From Anaerolineaceae bacterium UBA4775 (lineage in GTDB: Bacteria; Chloroflexota; Anaerolineae; Anaerolineales; Anaerolineaceae): a stretch of DNA of 64,000 nucleotides. The DNA is taken from assembly GCA_002403205.1 (NCBI GenBank), contig DHHJ01000017.1, positions 100,444 to 164,443 on the forward strand. The letters are read 5' to 3'. The number at the start of each line of letters is the position of its first letter. Positions within the stretch are counted from its first letter, which is position 1. A program made the translations under genes and the position numbers. Shown piece after piece: positions 29,972 through 37,300 of the stretch. A model generated the notes under the pieces. It was not told the origin of the DNA. It searched no databases and saw only the letters and a list, made by a program, of their open reading frames with translations.

Positions 29972-29988
29972 GTGTGAATCATTCACAC
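29972..29988. promoter_or_regulatory. palindrome related to the SorC operator candidate
   Basis: GTGTGAA (29972-29978) and TTCACAC (29982-29988) form a perfect 7-bp palindrome with a 3-base centre, 42 bases before the ATG of the next gene. Its TGTGAA/TTCACA core matches the inverted repeat at 22122-22157. Confidence 0.45.
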
Positions 29989-30030
29989 ATCGCTTCTTGA
30001 CAGATAAACATTCAATTAAGGTGAGGTTCA

Positions 30031-30330
30031 ATGGCTAACTATACAATTTCGGAGAAGATTTCAGGTCATAAAGCTGAACAATTGTTTAAGGCTGGCCGGT
30101 CTTCTCTGGAAGAATTGAAAATGGAGATCGTAAAGGATCGGTCGATTGCCTTTTTGTTACAGGCACGCACAACAGATCGCGATGATGTGATCAATGTAAA
30201 TTTTATTGTCAATGCCTTTCAAAATGAATGTTCATTGGCTCTGACCAGCGAAACCGCAGTTCATGAAACACTGAAAGTGTTGGCTGGACAGTTTATAGAT
30301 GCACTCAGACGCCAACTCAATGAGGTGTGA
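30031..30330 (+). CDS. small protein, possibly a divergent HPr-like phosphocarrier
   Basis: A 99-aa protein with no sure family. Its pattern resembles HPr: a GH motif (ISGHKAEQLFKAG, His13) at the place where HPr has the phosphorylated histidine, a following helix, a central strand ending in VINVNFIVNAFQ where HPr has its second helix, and a C-terminal helix (HETLKVLAGQFIDALRRQL). The arginine normally two residues after the histidine is missing, so phosphotransfer is doubtful. Its place at the end of a PTS cluster makes an HPr-like or regulatory role attractive but unproven. Confidence 0.55.
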   Translation: MANYTISEKISGHKAEQLFKAGRSSLEELKMEIVKDRSIAFLLQARTTDRDDVINVNFIVNAFQNECSLALTSETAVHETLKVLAGQFIDALRRQLNEV

Positions 30331-30406
30331 GACCATCAGCAGGGTGGAATCATCAGCGTTTCCTGACCACTATCAGACGCGCTGCAATCATTCAGCATCG
30401 CGCCTA

Positions 30407-30772
30407 TTAATGAGGTACTACCATGCACAGAAACCCCAACGGTTCGTCACCCAATGCTGTAAATTGGTGTGTATGATCAGACCCAATAAAAACCGCATCC
30501 TTTGGGTGCAGGATAAATAAGTCTTTATTTAATTGAAGCTGTGCTTCTCCATGCACAATAATGACCCCATGCTCATGGGCATGTGACTCCAAATTACTGC
30601 TTTTCCCGGGTTCTAATCGAAAGTAGCGAACATGGAAGTTGTGGGAATTTTCATTTGGGCCAATAGGCACTTGCCGAGTAACGCCCTCTAAGGCTCCACT
30701 ATATGCACGGATATCGATATCTTCCCATTGGTAATGGGTTTCAGTACCTGTAAAGCGATGGATCACACTCAT
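30407..30772 (-). CDS. cupin domain protein
   Basis: A 121-aa single-domain cupin. Metal-binding histidines are visible in the first motif (ESHAHEHGVIIVHGEAQL) and in the second (PKDAVFIGSDHTHQFTALGD). Small cupins include isomerases, dioxygenases and sensors, so the activity cannot be assigned. It is transcribed opposite to the PTS cluster, converging with it. Confidence 0.85.
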   Translation of the reverse strand: MSVIHRFTGTETHYQWEDIDIRAYSGALEGVTRQVPIGPNENSHNFHVRYFRLEPGKSSNLESHAHEHGVIIVHGEAQLQLNKDLFILHPKDAVFIGSDHTHQFTALGDEPLGFLCMVVPH

Positions 30773-31042
30773 TTACACCTCCACAAAGAAATTTTTCAAA
30801 CGCATTTTACTTCATAGGATGACCTTGTCAAAAGGTTGTTAAGTACACACGGGTGATTAACTCTTCATCCGCCGACAACGCCCTGTGCAGTAAGGGTTTC
30901 TCCTCATCCACAGGGAGTCTGAGTTTCCTTCGCCAGATGTATATTACAGCCAAAGGTTTTAAGACTGATCCCTTTCCAGAGAGGATGAGTGATCAGTTGT
31001 CACCATTTTCCAGTAATTTGAAGGTTATGATAAGATCAAGGC

Positions 31043-31468
31043 ATGACAGATGAACGTATGCTCGATCGGGAGGCGGAACCCTCCCCTGAGCTGATCCGCA
31101 AAGTGATCGGCAGGGAGGTCTACCCGGTGTGGGAGGATGTGACCCGCTTTTTGCAGGACCGCTACCCGGCTTTCGAACCAGAACTGATATTTTACAACGC
31201 CCAGCATGGCTGGGGGCTGCAGTATCGCAAAGACGCCCAACGGCTGTGCCTCTTGTTCCCGGAGCGGGGCGGTTTTACAGCCCTGCTCACCCTCAATCCT
31301 GAGGAGGAGGATGCCGCCCTGGGGAAGATCAACTTTTACAACGCCCGCATCCGCGCACTGTTGAACCAGCCTTCCGCCCTGCCGCAAGGCCGCTGGTTAT
31401 GGCTGCGGATCGAAGATCACACGGATTTTGTGGGCTTACAGTTACTGCTGGATACAAAAAACCTTTGA
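31043..31468 (+). CDS. DUF3788 family protein
   Basis: A 141-aa protein matching DUF3788 by the segments VWEDVTRFLQDRYP, IFYNAQHGWGLQYRKDAQRLCLLFPERGGFTALL and FYNARIRALL followed by RWLWLRIED. Family members are small cytoplasmic proteins of unknown function. No strong partner gene is nearby. Confidence 0.85.
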   Translation: MTDERMLDREAEPSPELIRKVIGREVYPVWEDVTRFLQDRYPAFEPELIFYNAQHGWGLQYRKDAQRLCLLFPERGGFTALLTLNPEEEDAALGKINFYNARIRALLNQPSALPQGRWLWLRIEDHTDFVGLQLLLDTKNL

Positions 31469-31864
31469 TAAGGCGGTTTCTTTCAGAATTGGGGGCAATC
31501 CAGAGGTGGATTTTTCTTGAACAGGGTTGGCCAGTGGATCACCCTTCTCGCTGAAAAAAATTAAATTCATCTGTTTGGTTTGATCCATGGGGTCAAATAA
31601 AAGCGAGGAGCTGTATGCAACGCTTTCCCTCACAAGGTTTTGGCCATTCAGGGGTGTTCGTGTTAAAATTAACCTGCCAGCAGAACCAAACCGTGTTTCG
31701 GTTTGTGGTGTAAATCTCACCTGATCGATCAACCACAGCCGATTTTGGTGGCGATCCTCGTTTTTGATGGTATCCCATGCCTGATCTGCATCCTGCATCG
31801 ATAGACGCGATTAATGCTAAAGGGTACAGTTAAGGTTCAAGAGAACGAGAAATAACGTAAAAGG
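31469..31864. other. intergenic stretch without a supported gene
   Basis: About 400 bases between the DUF3788 gene and the MgtC gene. A 118-codon minus-strand frame (31442-31798) is open, but it has no ribosome binding site or domain and overlaps the DUF3788 gene, so I do not call it. Confidence 0.4.
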
Positions 31865-31882
31865 CTGCATCGTGAACGATGC
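31865..31882 (+). promoter_or_regulatory. leader hairpin before the MgtC-family gene
   Basis: TGCATCG (31865-31871) pairs with CGATGCA (31876-31882) around TGAA. A stable tetraloop hairpin 35 bases upstream of the chosen start; it may act in mRNA stability or regulation. Confidence 0.35.
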
Positions 31883-31916
31883 ACAGGCAATTTTTATATG
31901 CAGAAGGGAATGGCAT

Positions 31917-32585
31917 ATGATTTCCCAAACACAAATCATTCTGAGAATATTGGTGGGGGCTGTTCTGGGCGCGGCGGTTGGCATTGAACGTGAACGGCAT
32001 GACCAGCCCGCAGGGCTGCGCACCCACATGATCCTGGTGATCGGCGCCACCCTGGCCATGGTCCTTTCAGTCAACCTGGGGTACCTGTATGCCCGCGAAG
32101 GCACGCCTTCTGACCCGGCCCGCCTGGCTGCCCAGGTGATTTCCGGCATCGGCTTTTTGGGTGCAGGCGCCATCTTGCGCTTTGGTTACAATGTGAAGGG
32201 CTTAACAACGGCAACTTCGCTGTGGACCATGGCGATCGTGGGTATGACGGTTGGCGCGGGCTACTACTTGATCGGTGTGGTCGCCACGGTATTGATGCTC
32301 GTCGTTCTGAGCTTGCTGTCTTTCGTCGAAAATCGATTTGTCAGGACCTCTGTTTCGCGCTACATTCAGGTAGAGGTCGATTACCATAAGGGCGTGGTCA
32401 AGTCCATCCGGCAAGCCATACAGCAATTTGCAGACAACTTGATAAGCTTCACAATTCAAAAGCATGTCAAAAACAAGCGTTTGCGGATCCAGGTGGTGGC
32501 TCGCATTTCACGCGACCAGGCACTGGAAGAATTGATTGAGATCCTCTCAGATATCGACGGTGTACGCAATTTAAAGGTCGAATAA
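31917..32585 (+). CDS. MgtC/SapB family membrane protein
   Basis: A 222-aa protein with four to five N-terminal transmembrane helices carrying the MgtC signature (AAVGIERERHDQPAGLRTHMI, ISGIGFLGAGAI and GLTTATSLWTMAIVGM) and a C-terminal ACT-like cytoplasmic domain of about 80 residues. MgtC proteins help cells live at low magnesium or acid pH and modulate the membrane ATP synthase in pathogens; in environmental bacteria the role is less clear. The ATG at 31917 fits the family start; an upstream GTG at 31872 sits inside the leader hairpin. Confidence 0.92.
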   Translation: MISQTQIILRILVGAVLGAAVGIERERHDQPAGLRTHMILVIGATLAMVLSVNLGYLYAREGTPSDPARLAAQVISGIGFLGAGAILRFGYNVKGLTTATSLWTMAIVGMTVGAGYYLIGVVATVLMLVVLSLLSFVENRFVRTSVSRYIQVEVDYHKGVVKSIRQAIQQFADNLISFTIQKHVKNKRLRIQVVARISRDQALEELIEILSDIDGVRNLKVE

Positions 32586-32609
32586 GCGCGCTGCTGGCTG
32601 TGTCACCTT

Positions 32610-32885
32610 TCAAGCGCTTTGCGGGCGCGATGATTTTCTAAGGTCTGCCAGGCGTTCAGCATTTTCGTAGGGGAAAATAAATCGCGCCCGGTCTGCCTTG
32701 GGGATGGGCTGACCGTGTTCCTTTTGCAGGCTCTCAAAATTGACCAGGTGGTTGAGCACTTCCAGAAGAGACCAGCTTTCAGGCGAAGGTTTCCAGCGGG
32801 CTTGCTTCTCTGATAAACCGCTCCCCAGGTGGGTGAGGGCCTGCCCCTGGACTTTCAGTTGTGTCACAGCATTGTGTAGGTCCAC
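32610..32885 (-). pseudogene. short DinB-superfamily fragment
   Basis: A 91-codon frame with the start of a DinB/YfiT-like four-helix domain: LSEKQARWKPSPESWSLLEVLNHLVNFE, including the first metal-ligand histidine position. DinB-family proteins are usually about 150-170 aa, so the last half with the other histidines is missing or replaced. It lies one base from the nuclease gene start of the next unit and may be a truncated copy. It could also be a genuinely small protein. Confidence 0.5.
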
Positions 32886-32886
32886 C

Positions 32887-34299
32887 TTATCTCCCTATTA
32901 TCTGGCGGAGCTGTTTCCAAATGGCGACCATACCGTATGTATCCAATTTGCAGTAGGCTTTCATCGCGTCGAGGATCTCAGCACTTTCCTCTGGGGGAAT
33001 GGCGCCGGTATGCAACTGGTACCAGGTCAGCATGGCCGCTTCGCCGTTGGGGATGGCAAGGCCGGTATAGGTCAGCTCGGGGCACATCACCGGCAGAACG
33101 GCTTTAAGCGAGGCGCTTCCCTGGAACCGCGGGTGAACATAGTGCCCGTCTCTGAAGATGAGCATCAGGTCATACAGCCGCTCGTTGATATCCAGCAGCC
33201 GGTCGGCATGGGAAGGGCAGTGGCGGGCCAGGGTCTGGTTGCGCCCGGCTTCAAAGGATTGGTTCCAGACCACCACCGACCCCGTAGGGCCGATATGGCT
33301 CAGGAGATCGGGGACAATTTTTGGCGCCGGGTCCTGGCCATCAGCAAACAGAGCTTCATAATGCTGGGGCTCTGCACCAGGCTCCTGGACCACGAACAGC
33401 GAGTACTGAAAGACGATATGCTCATAGGGCTGATATCCCTGGAAGAGGGGCACAGCCGGGTTGAACGTTTCGTAATCCAGGAAGTAGAGCGGATACTGCA
33501 TTGTTGCCAGTGCTTCAACGATTGCCCGGGTATCGATGATCGGTTCACCCGCGCGCACAGCCTCAAGGTGAAGCTGCTGCTTGGGGGTGAGGCTGAACTC
33601 GCCCGGGATGTCTTCCATGGCCAAGATGCCCATGTCTCGCAATGTGAGCGCTTTTTTACCAATATAGGGCAGGCTGTAGACTGGATTTTCGGGCAGGTCC
33701 GGGTGGCAAAGGTCAGGGCAGGGGCAACTGCCGGGTTTTGTGCATGCCAAAGCCGCGTTTGGCACAGGACTCTGTGTGACCTCCCAGGCAGCTTCCCGCA
33801 ATAAGGTGACTTCCTCACGGCGAGCGGCCACCTGGGGGGATATCTCTTCCACGGTGAAGAAGCCCGCCAAATCGAGCTGGTGGCCATGCTGGTAGTTTTT
33901 ATCGATGTGGAGCAGGTAGACATCCCGCAGCGGGATCTGGGTTTCAAGCAGCAAGACCTGGAATGTCAGGTCGTACTCGTGCGTTTTTTGAACCGACGTG
34001 GCTGATTTGATCTCGTACAGGTCATAGACCCCTGCTTTTGCGTCATAAACGAGCGCGTCGGCCCGGACGTAGAACCGGTCATCTTTATAGGTGGGCTGCC
34101 ATGCCAGCCGCAGGTGATCTTTTCCAGCCAGGATGCCCCCTTCGAGGTACTGGCGAGCGAGGGCTTCGACCTCCTGGCCTTGCTGGGCGAGAAATTCGTC
34201 GTAAGCAGAGTGCAGTGTCTGATCCATCTGGTGGTGTGAAAGCGCCCACAGGTGCATGGGGGCATCGAGGTAAGCGAGAAAACCTGTTTTAGTGAGCAT
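32887..34299 (-). CDS. DUF2779-type protein: Cas4-like nuclease fused to a DEDD exonuclease
   Basis: A 470-aa protein. The N-terminal half has a PD-(D/E)XK nuclease core with Asp81 and Glu96-Ile-Lys98 (YVRADALVYD, YDLYEIKSA), and four cysteines at 186, 192, 194 and 198 (ACTKPGSCPCPDLC), arranged like the Fe-S cluster ligands of Cas4/AddB nucleases. The C-terminal half is an RNase H-fold DEDD exonuclease: Asp275/Glu277 in YFLDYETFNP, NQSFEAGR, and YCKLD near the end (DEDDy pattern). It probably processes DNA ends, but no CRISPR, RecBCD or phage genes are adjacent. It overlaps the HAD gene by 11 nt. Confidence 0.85.
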   Translation of the reverse strand: MLTKTGFLAYLDAPMHLWALSHHQMDQTLHSAYDEFLAQQGQEVEALARQYLEGGILAGKDHLRLAWQPTYKDDRFYVRADALVYDAKAGVYDLYEIKSATSVQKTHEYDLTFQVLLLETQIPLRDVYLLHIDKNYQHGHQLDLAGFFTVEEISPQVAARREEVTLLREAAWEVTQSPVPNAALACTKPGSCPCPDLCHPDLPENPVYSLPYIGKKALTLRDMGILAMEDIPGEFSLTPKQQLHLEAVRAGEPIIDTRAIVEALATMQYPLYFLDYETFNPAVPLFQGYQPYEHIVFQYSLFVVQEPGAEPQHYEALFADGQDPAPKIVPDLLSHIGPTGSVVVWNQSFEAGRNQTLARHCPSHADRLLDINERLYDLMLIFRDGHYVHPRFQGSASLKAVLPVMCPELTYTGLAIPNGEAAMLTWYQLHTGAIPPEESAEILDAMKAYCKLDTYGMVAIWKQLRQIIGR

Positions 34300-34996
34300 T
34301 GCTGATCCTCCTGATTAAGTCAGGGAGCTGGCCCATGTGTTCCAGGTGAAAAAAGCCATCCTGCGCGGTATCAAACCCGGGTATCATTTCGTGTTCCCAG
34401 GTTGAGGCGGCGGGGATGTGCACTGCCGTCCCGCCCAGGGCCAGCACAGGGTGAATATCCGATCGGATGGTGTTCCCGACCATGAGAAAATTTTCCGGCG
34501 CGATGTGGTATTTATCCAGGATCGCGGCGTAAGTTTCAGGGGTTTTATCGTTGACGATCTCCACCATGGAGAAGAAATGCGCAATACCTGAACGTTTCAC
34601 CTTGGTGGATTGGTCCAGCAGGTCACCCTTGGTGATAATCATCGTGCGGTAGGCTGGGGTCAGGTCTTGCAGGGCTTCGACGACATGCGGGCGCAGGATG
34701 ACCTCTGCTGCCAGCATATGTTTACCGATCGCGAGGACCTGTGCAATCCGATCGGCGTCAATCTCACTATCTGAGATTTGGATGGCGGCTTCGACCAGGG
34801 AGAGGATCAACGCTTTGATCCCATAGCCGTACCGTTCCAGGTTTTCAATCACGCAGGCATTGACCGCCTGATCAATGCTCTCAGTGGTCCCCCAGGGGCT
34901 GAGCAGCCGTTTAAAGTCGTCTTGGGCCTGTGTGTAATGAATTTCTGTGTGCCAGAGGGTATCGTCGGCATCAAATCCAATCAGCTCAATTTTCAT
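34289..34996 (-). CDS. HAD-family hydrolase
   Basis: A 235-aa haloacid-dehalogenase-superfamily phosphatase. Motif I is IGFDADDTLWHTE (nucleophile Asp), motif II TMIITKGD, lysine motif near LLDQSTKVKRSGI, and motif IV MVGNTIRSDIHPVLALGG. This set resembles the YjjG/5'-nucleotidase-like HADs. It would dephosphorylate a small metabolite; the substrate is unknown. The gene is translationally coupled to the downstream nuclease gene. Confidence 0.88.
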   Translation of the reverse strand: MKIELIGFDADDTLWHTEIHYTQAQDDFKRLLSPWGTTESIDQAVNACVIENLERYGYGIKALILSLVEAAIQISDSEIDADRIAQVLAIGKHMLAAEVILRPHVVEALQDLTPAYRTMIITKGDLLDQSTKVKRSGIAHFFSMVEIVNDKTPETYAAILDKYHIAPENFLMVGNTIRSDIHPVLALGGTAVHIPAASTWEHEMIPGFDTAQDGFFHLEHMGQLPDLIRRISNAH

Positions 34997-35134
34997 GTAA
35001 ACACCTCTCTAACTTTTGGCTGGTTAAGATTATACTGGCTGTTAACGCGGCGGGCGGGGGGACTAGTTAACTGTTTCCTGCACTGGGGAGTTTGGTACAA
35101 TTAACTTACCAACCCGAATGTGGAAGGAGAAGAG

Positions 35135-36130
35135 ATGGACACCCAAACTGCACAAAAACCTACCCGGAATATCGCTTTGGAGCTGGTACGCGTGACCGAA
35201 GCCGCTGCAATGGCTGCAGGGCGCTTTTTTGGCCGCGGAGAAAAGTTGGACGCGGACGGTGCCGCCGTGAAAGCCATGCGCCTGCTGATGAACGAGATCG
35301 ATATGGACGGCAGGGTCGTGATCGGCGAAGGCGAAAAGGACCAGGCGCCCATGCTCTACAACGGCGAACACGTGGGCAACGGCGAGCCGCCATACCTGGA
35401 TATCGCCGTGGACCCGATTGAGGGCACTGAGCTGGTTGCCAAGGGCATGCCCAATGCCATCGCGACGGTGGCGGCAGCGCCTTCTGGCACGATGTTTGAC
35501 CCGGGGCCGATGTTTTATATGTCCAAGATCGCCGTGGGGCCTGAAGCCAGGGACGTGATCGATATTGAAGCCCCGGTTGAGGACAATTTGAACAAAATTG
35601 CCCATGCCAAGGGAATGGAAGTGGATGAATTGACGGTGGTCATCCTTGACCGGCCGCGGCACGAGCGGTTGATCTCTGATGTGCGTGCCTGCGGTGCCCG
35701 CATCCGCCTGATCCCTGCGGGAGATGTCGCTGGCGCCTTGATGGCTGCCTGGCCGGGTACGGGGATCGACGTCTTGATGGGCATCGGGGGCACCCCGGAA
35801 GCCGTGCTGGCTGCCTGCGGTTTACGCGCCATGCGGGGTGCGATCCAGGGTATTTTGTGGCCGCGCAATGCCGAAGATCACCAGCAGGCCCTGGAGGCGG
35901 GGATTGATTTGACCCGGGTCCTCACGCTGGAAGACCTGGTCACTTCGGCCGATACCTTTTTCGTCGCCACCGGGATATCCGATGGGCCGCTGCTGGACGG
36001 TGTCAGCTATTCGGGCGGTTTTGCCCACACCCACAGCCTGGTGGCCCGCGGGCTGACTTGCACCGTGCGCGAGATTTTTTCTCATCATCATTTGGGCACC
36101 CTGACGGCCATCAGCTCGATAGCCTATTGA
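35135..36130 (+). CDS. glpX: class II fructose-1,6-bisphosphatase
   Basis: A 331-aa GlpX-type fructose-1,6-bisphosphatase, a key enzyme of gluconeogenesis. Lithium-sensitive phosphatase motifs are VVIGEGEKDQAPML and VDPIEGTELVAKG, which supply the metal ligands. Further family segments are RLIPAGDVAGAL, GIGGTPEAVLAACGLRAM and the late DGVSYSGGFAHTHSLV. In some lineages the family is bifunctional with sedoheptulose bisphosphatase. The ATG at 35135 is preferred because AAGGAGA lies four bases upstream; a GTG at 35120 is also in frame. Confidence 0.95.
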   Translation: MDTQTAQKPTRNIALELVRVTEAAAMAAGRFFGRGEKLDADGAAVKAMRLLMNEIDMDGRVVIGEGEKDQAPMLYNGEHVGNGEPPYLDIAVDPIEGTELVAKGMPNAIATVAAAPSGTMFDPGPMFYMSKIAVGPEARDVIDIEAPVEDNLNKIAHAKGMEVDELTVVILDRPRHERLISDVRACGARIRLIPAGDVAGALMAAWPGTGIDVLMGIGGTPEAVLAACGLRAMRGAIQGILWPRNAEDHQQALEAGIDLTRVLTLEDLVTSADTFFVATGISDGPLLDGVSYSGGFAHTHSLVARGLTCTVREIFSHHHLGTLTAISSIAY

Positions 36131-36182
36131 AGGTGAACGGCCCGCTCGATGCCGGCTCACATCCAGGATGAACTGTACTGAT

Positions 36183-36208
36183 AGGGGCAGGCCTGCAAAC
36201 CTGCCCCT
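36183..36208. repeat. palindromic repeat or terminator after glpX
   Basis: AGGGGCAGG (36183-36191) pairs with CCTGCCCCT (36200-36208) around an 8-base loop without a T-run. It resembles the dispersed 'GGCAG...CTGCC' palindromes common between genes; see also 48665-48686. Confidence 0.5.
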
Positions 36209-36385
36209 GGAAGTCTATCGGTGAGCCAAGCCTGGATGGGGATCGTTCAATCAGCTGGTAAAGGCATTGACACACAATAGAGCACCTTCGACATTATAAA
36301 TTTCCCTTCCCTGGCATTAATACTTCTCTGAGATGCGTTCGGTATAGTTAGTGAGTAAGAACGAACACGATTATTGGAGGCATCG

Positions 36386-37090
36386 ATGTCTTTAGCCAAA
36401 AATTCTGAAAAATTTCTTGAATATTTAGAAAAATTTGTTGATGACCGGCCCACACTGACCCTTCTGGAGGCCATCCAGGAACCCGAACGCACAGCGATCG
36501 TCTCGGTGGATGTCATCAACGGCTTTTTGTACGAAGGACCATTGGCCAGCCCGCGAGTGGCACCCATCGGCAAGGCAATCGCCCAGCTGATGGACGCGGC
36601 CTGGGAACGGGGTGTGCGGGATATTCTGCTGCTGCAGGATGCGCATGAGGCAGATTCACTGGAGTTTGAAGCCTATGGTGAACATGTTATCAAAGGCACC
36701 CGTCAGGCAGAAGCTGTGGACGAGATCAAATCGCTGCCCTTTTACGACCAGTTGACGACCTACTACAAGGATTCAATCCACCCGGCACTCAACACCGACT
36801 TTGACGCTTGGCTGGACGAACGTGACCAGATCGACACCTTCATTGTGGTGGGCGACGTGACTGACCTGTGTGTCTACCAGTTGGCGACCTATCTCAAACT
36901 GCGCGCCAATGCCTATCACAAAGAGCGCCGTGTAATCGTCCCGGAGAATTGTGTGCAGACCTGGCACCTTTCAGTGAATGCTGCAGAAAAAGTGCCGGCC
37001 ATGCCGCATCACGGTGACATGCTGCACGCCACGTTCTTGTATCATATGGCTTTGAACGCGATCGAGATTGTCAAAGCGATCCAATCCTGA
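36386..37090 (+). CDS. isochorismatase-family cysteine hydrolase
   Basis: A 234-aa isochorismatase/nicotinamidase-fold enzyme. The catalytic Asp is in VSVDVINGFLYEG, the Lys around YYKDSIHPALNTDF, and the Cys in VVGDVTDLCVYQLATYLKLRAN. The mid-region FLYEGPLASPRV and the terminal histidine-rich MPHHGDMLHATFLYHMA also fit. Family members hydrolyse isochorismate, nicotinamide or related amides; nothing decides between them here. The ATG at 36386 has GGAGG five bases upstream. Confidence 0.88.
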   Translation: MSLAKNSEKFLEYLEKFVDDRPTLTLLEAIQEPERTAIVSVDVINGFLYEGPLASPRVAPIGKAIAQLMDAAWERGVRDILLLQDAHEADSLEFEAYGEHVIKGTRQAEAVDEIKSLPFYDQLTTYYKDSIHPALNTDFDAWLDERDQIDTFIVVGDVTDLCVYQLATYLKLRANAYHKERRVIVPENCVQTWHLSVNAAEKVPAMPHHGDMLHATFLYHMALNAIEIVKAIQS

Positions 37091-37300
37091 GGGAAGATGA
37101 GTTGGTTCAGCCGTTGGGTGATTTTTACGCCCTTTCCATGTTAAAAGCGCTCACAATGGCTTTGTGGTATGATTAATGGCTGAAAAATGATCGCTCGCGT
37201 GAATGAAAAAACCGTAAGAAAACAATAGGATCAAACCCTGCGGAAACCGCACAAGGCTGTTTCTGCAGGTATTGTGTTTAAGACAAGGAAATTAATTAAT

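Noticed and set aside
31442..31798. 118-codon minus-strand frame
   Set aside because: Overlaps the DUF3788 gene, has no ribosome binding site and shows no recognisable family.
32740..33804. 354-codon plus-strand frame opposite the nuclease gene
   Set aside because: A shadow of the minus-strand DUF2779 gene, whose catalytic motifs are well conserved; similar shadows lie opposite the M23 peptidase, recJ and prolyl oligopeptidase genes.
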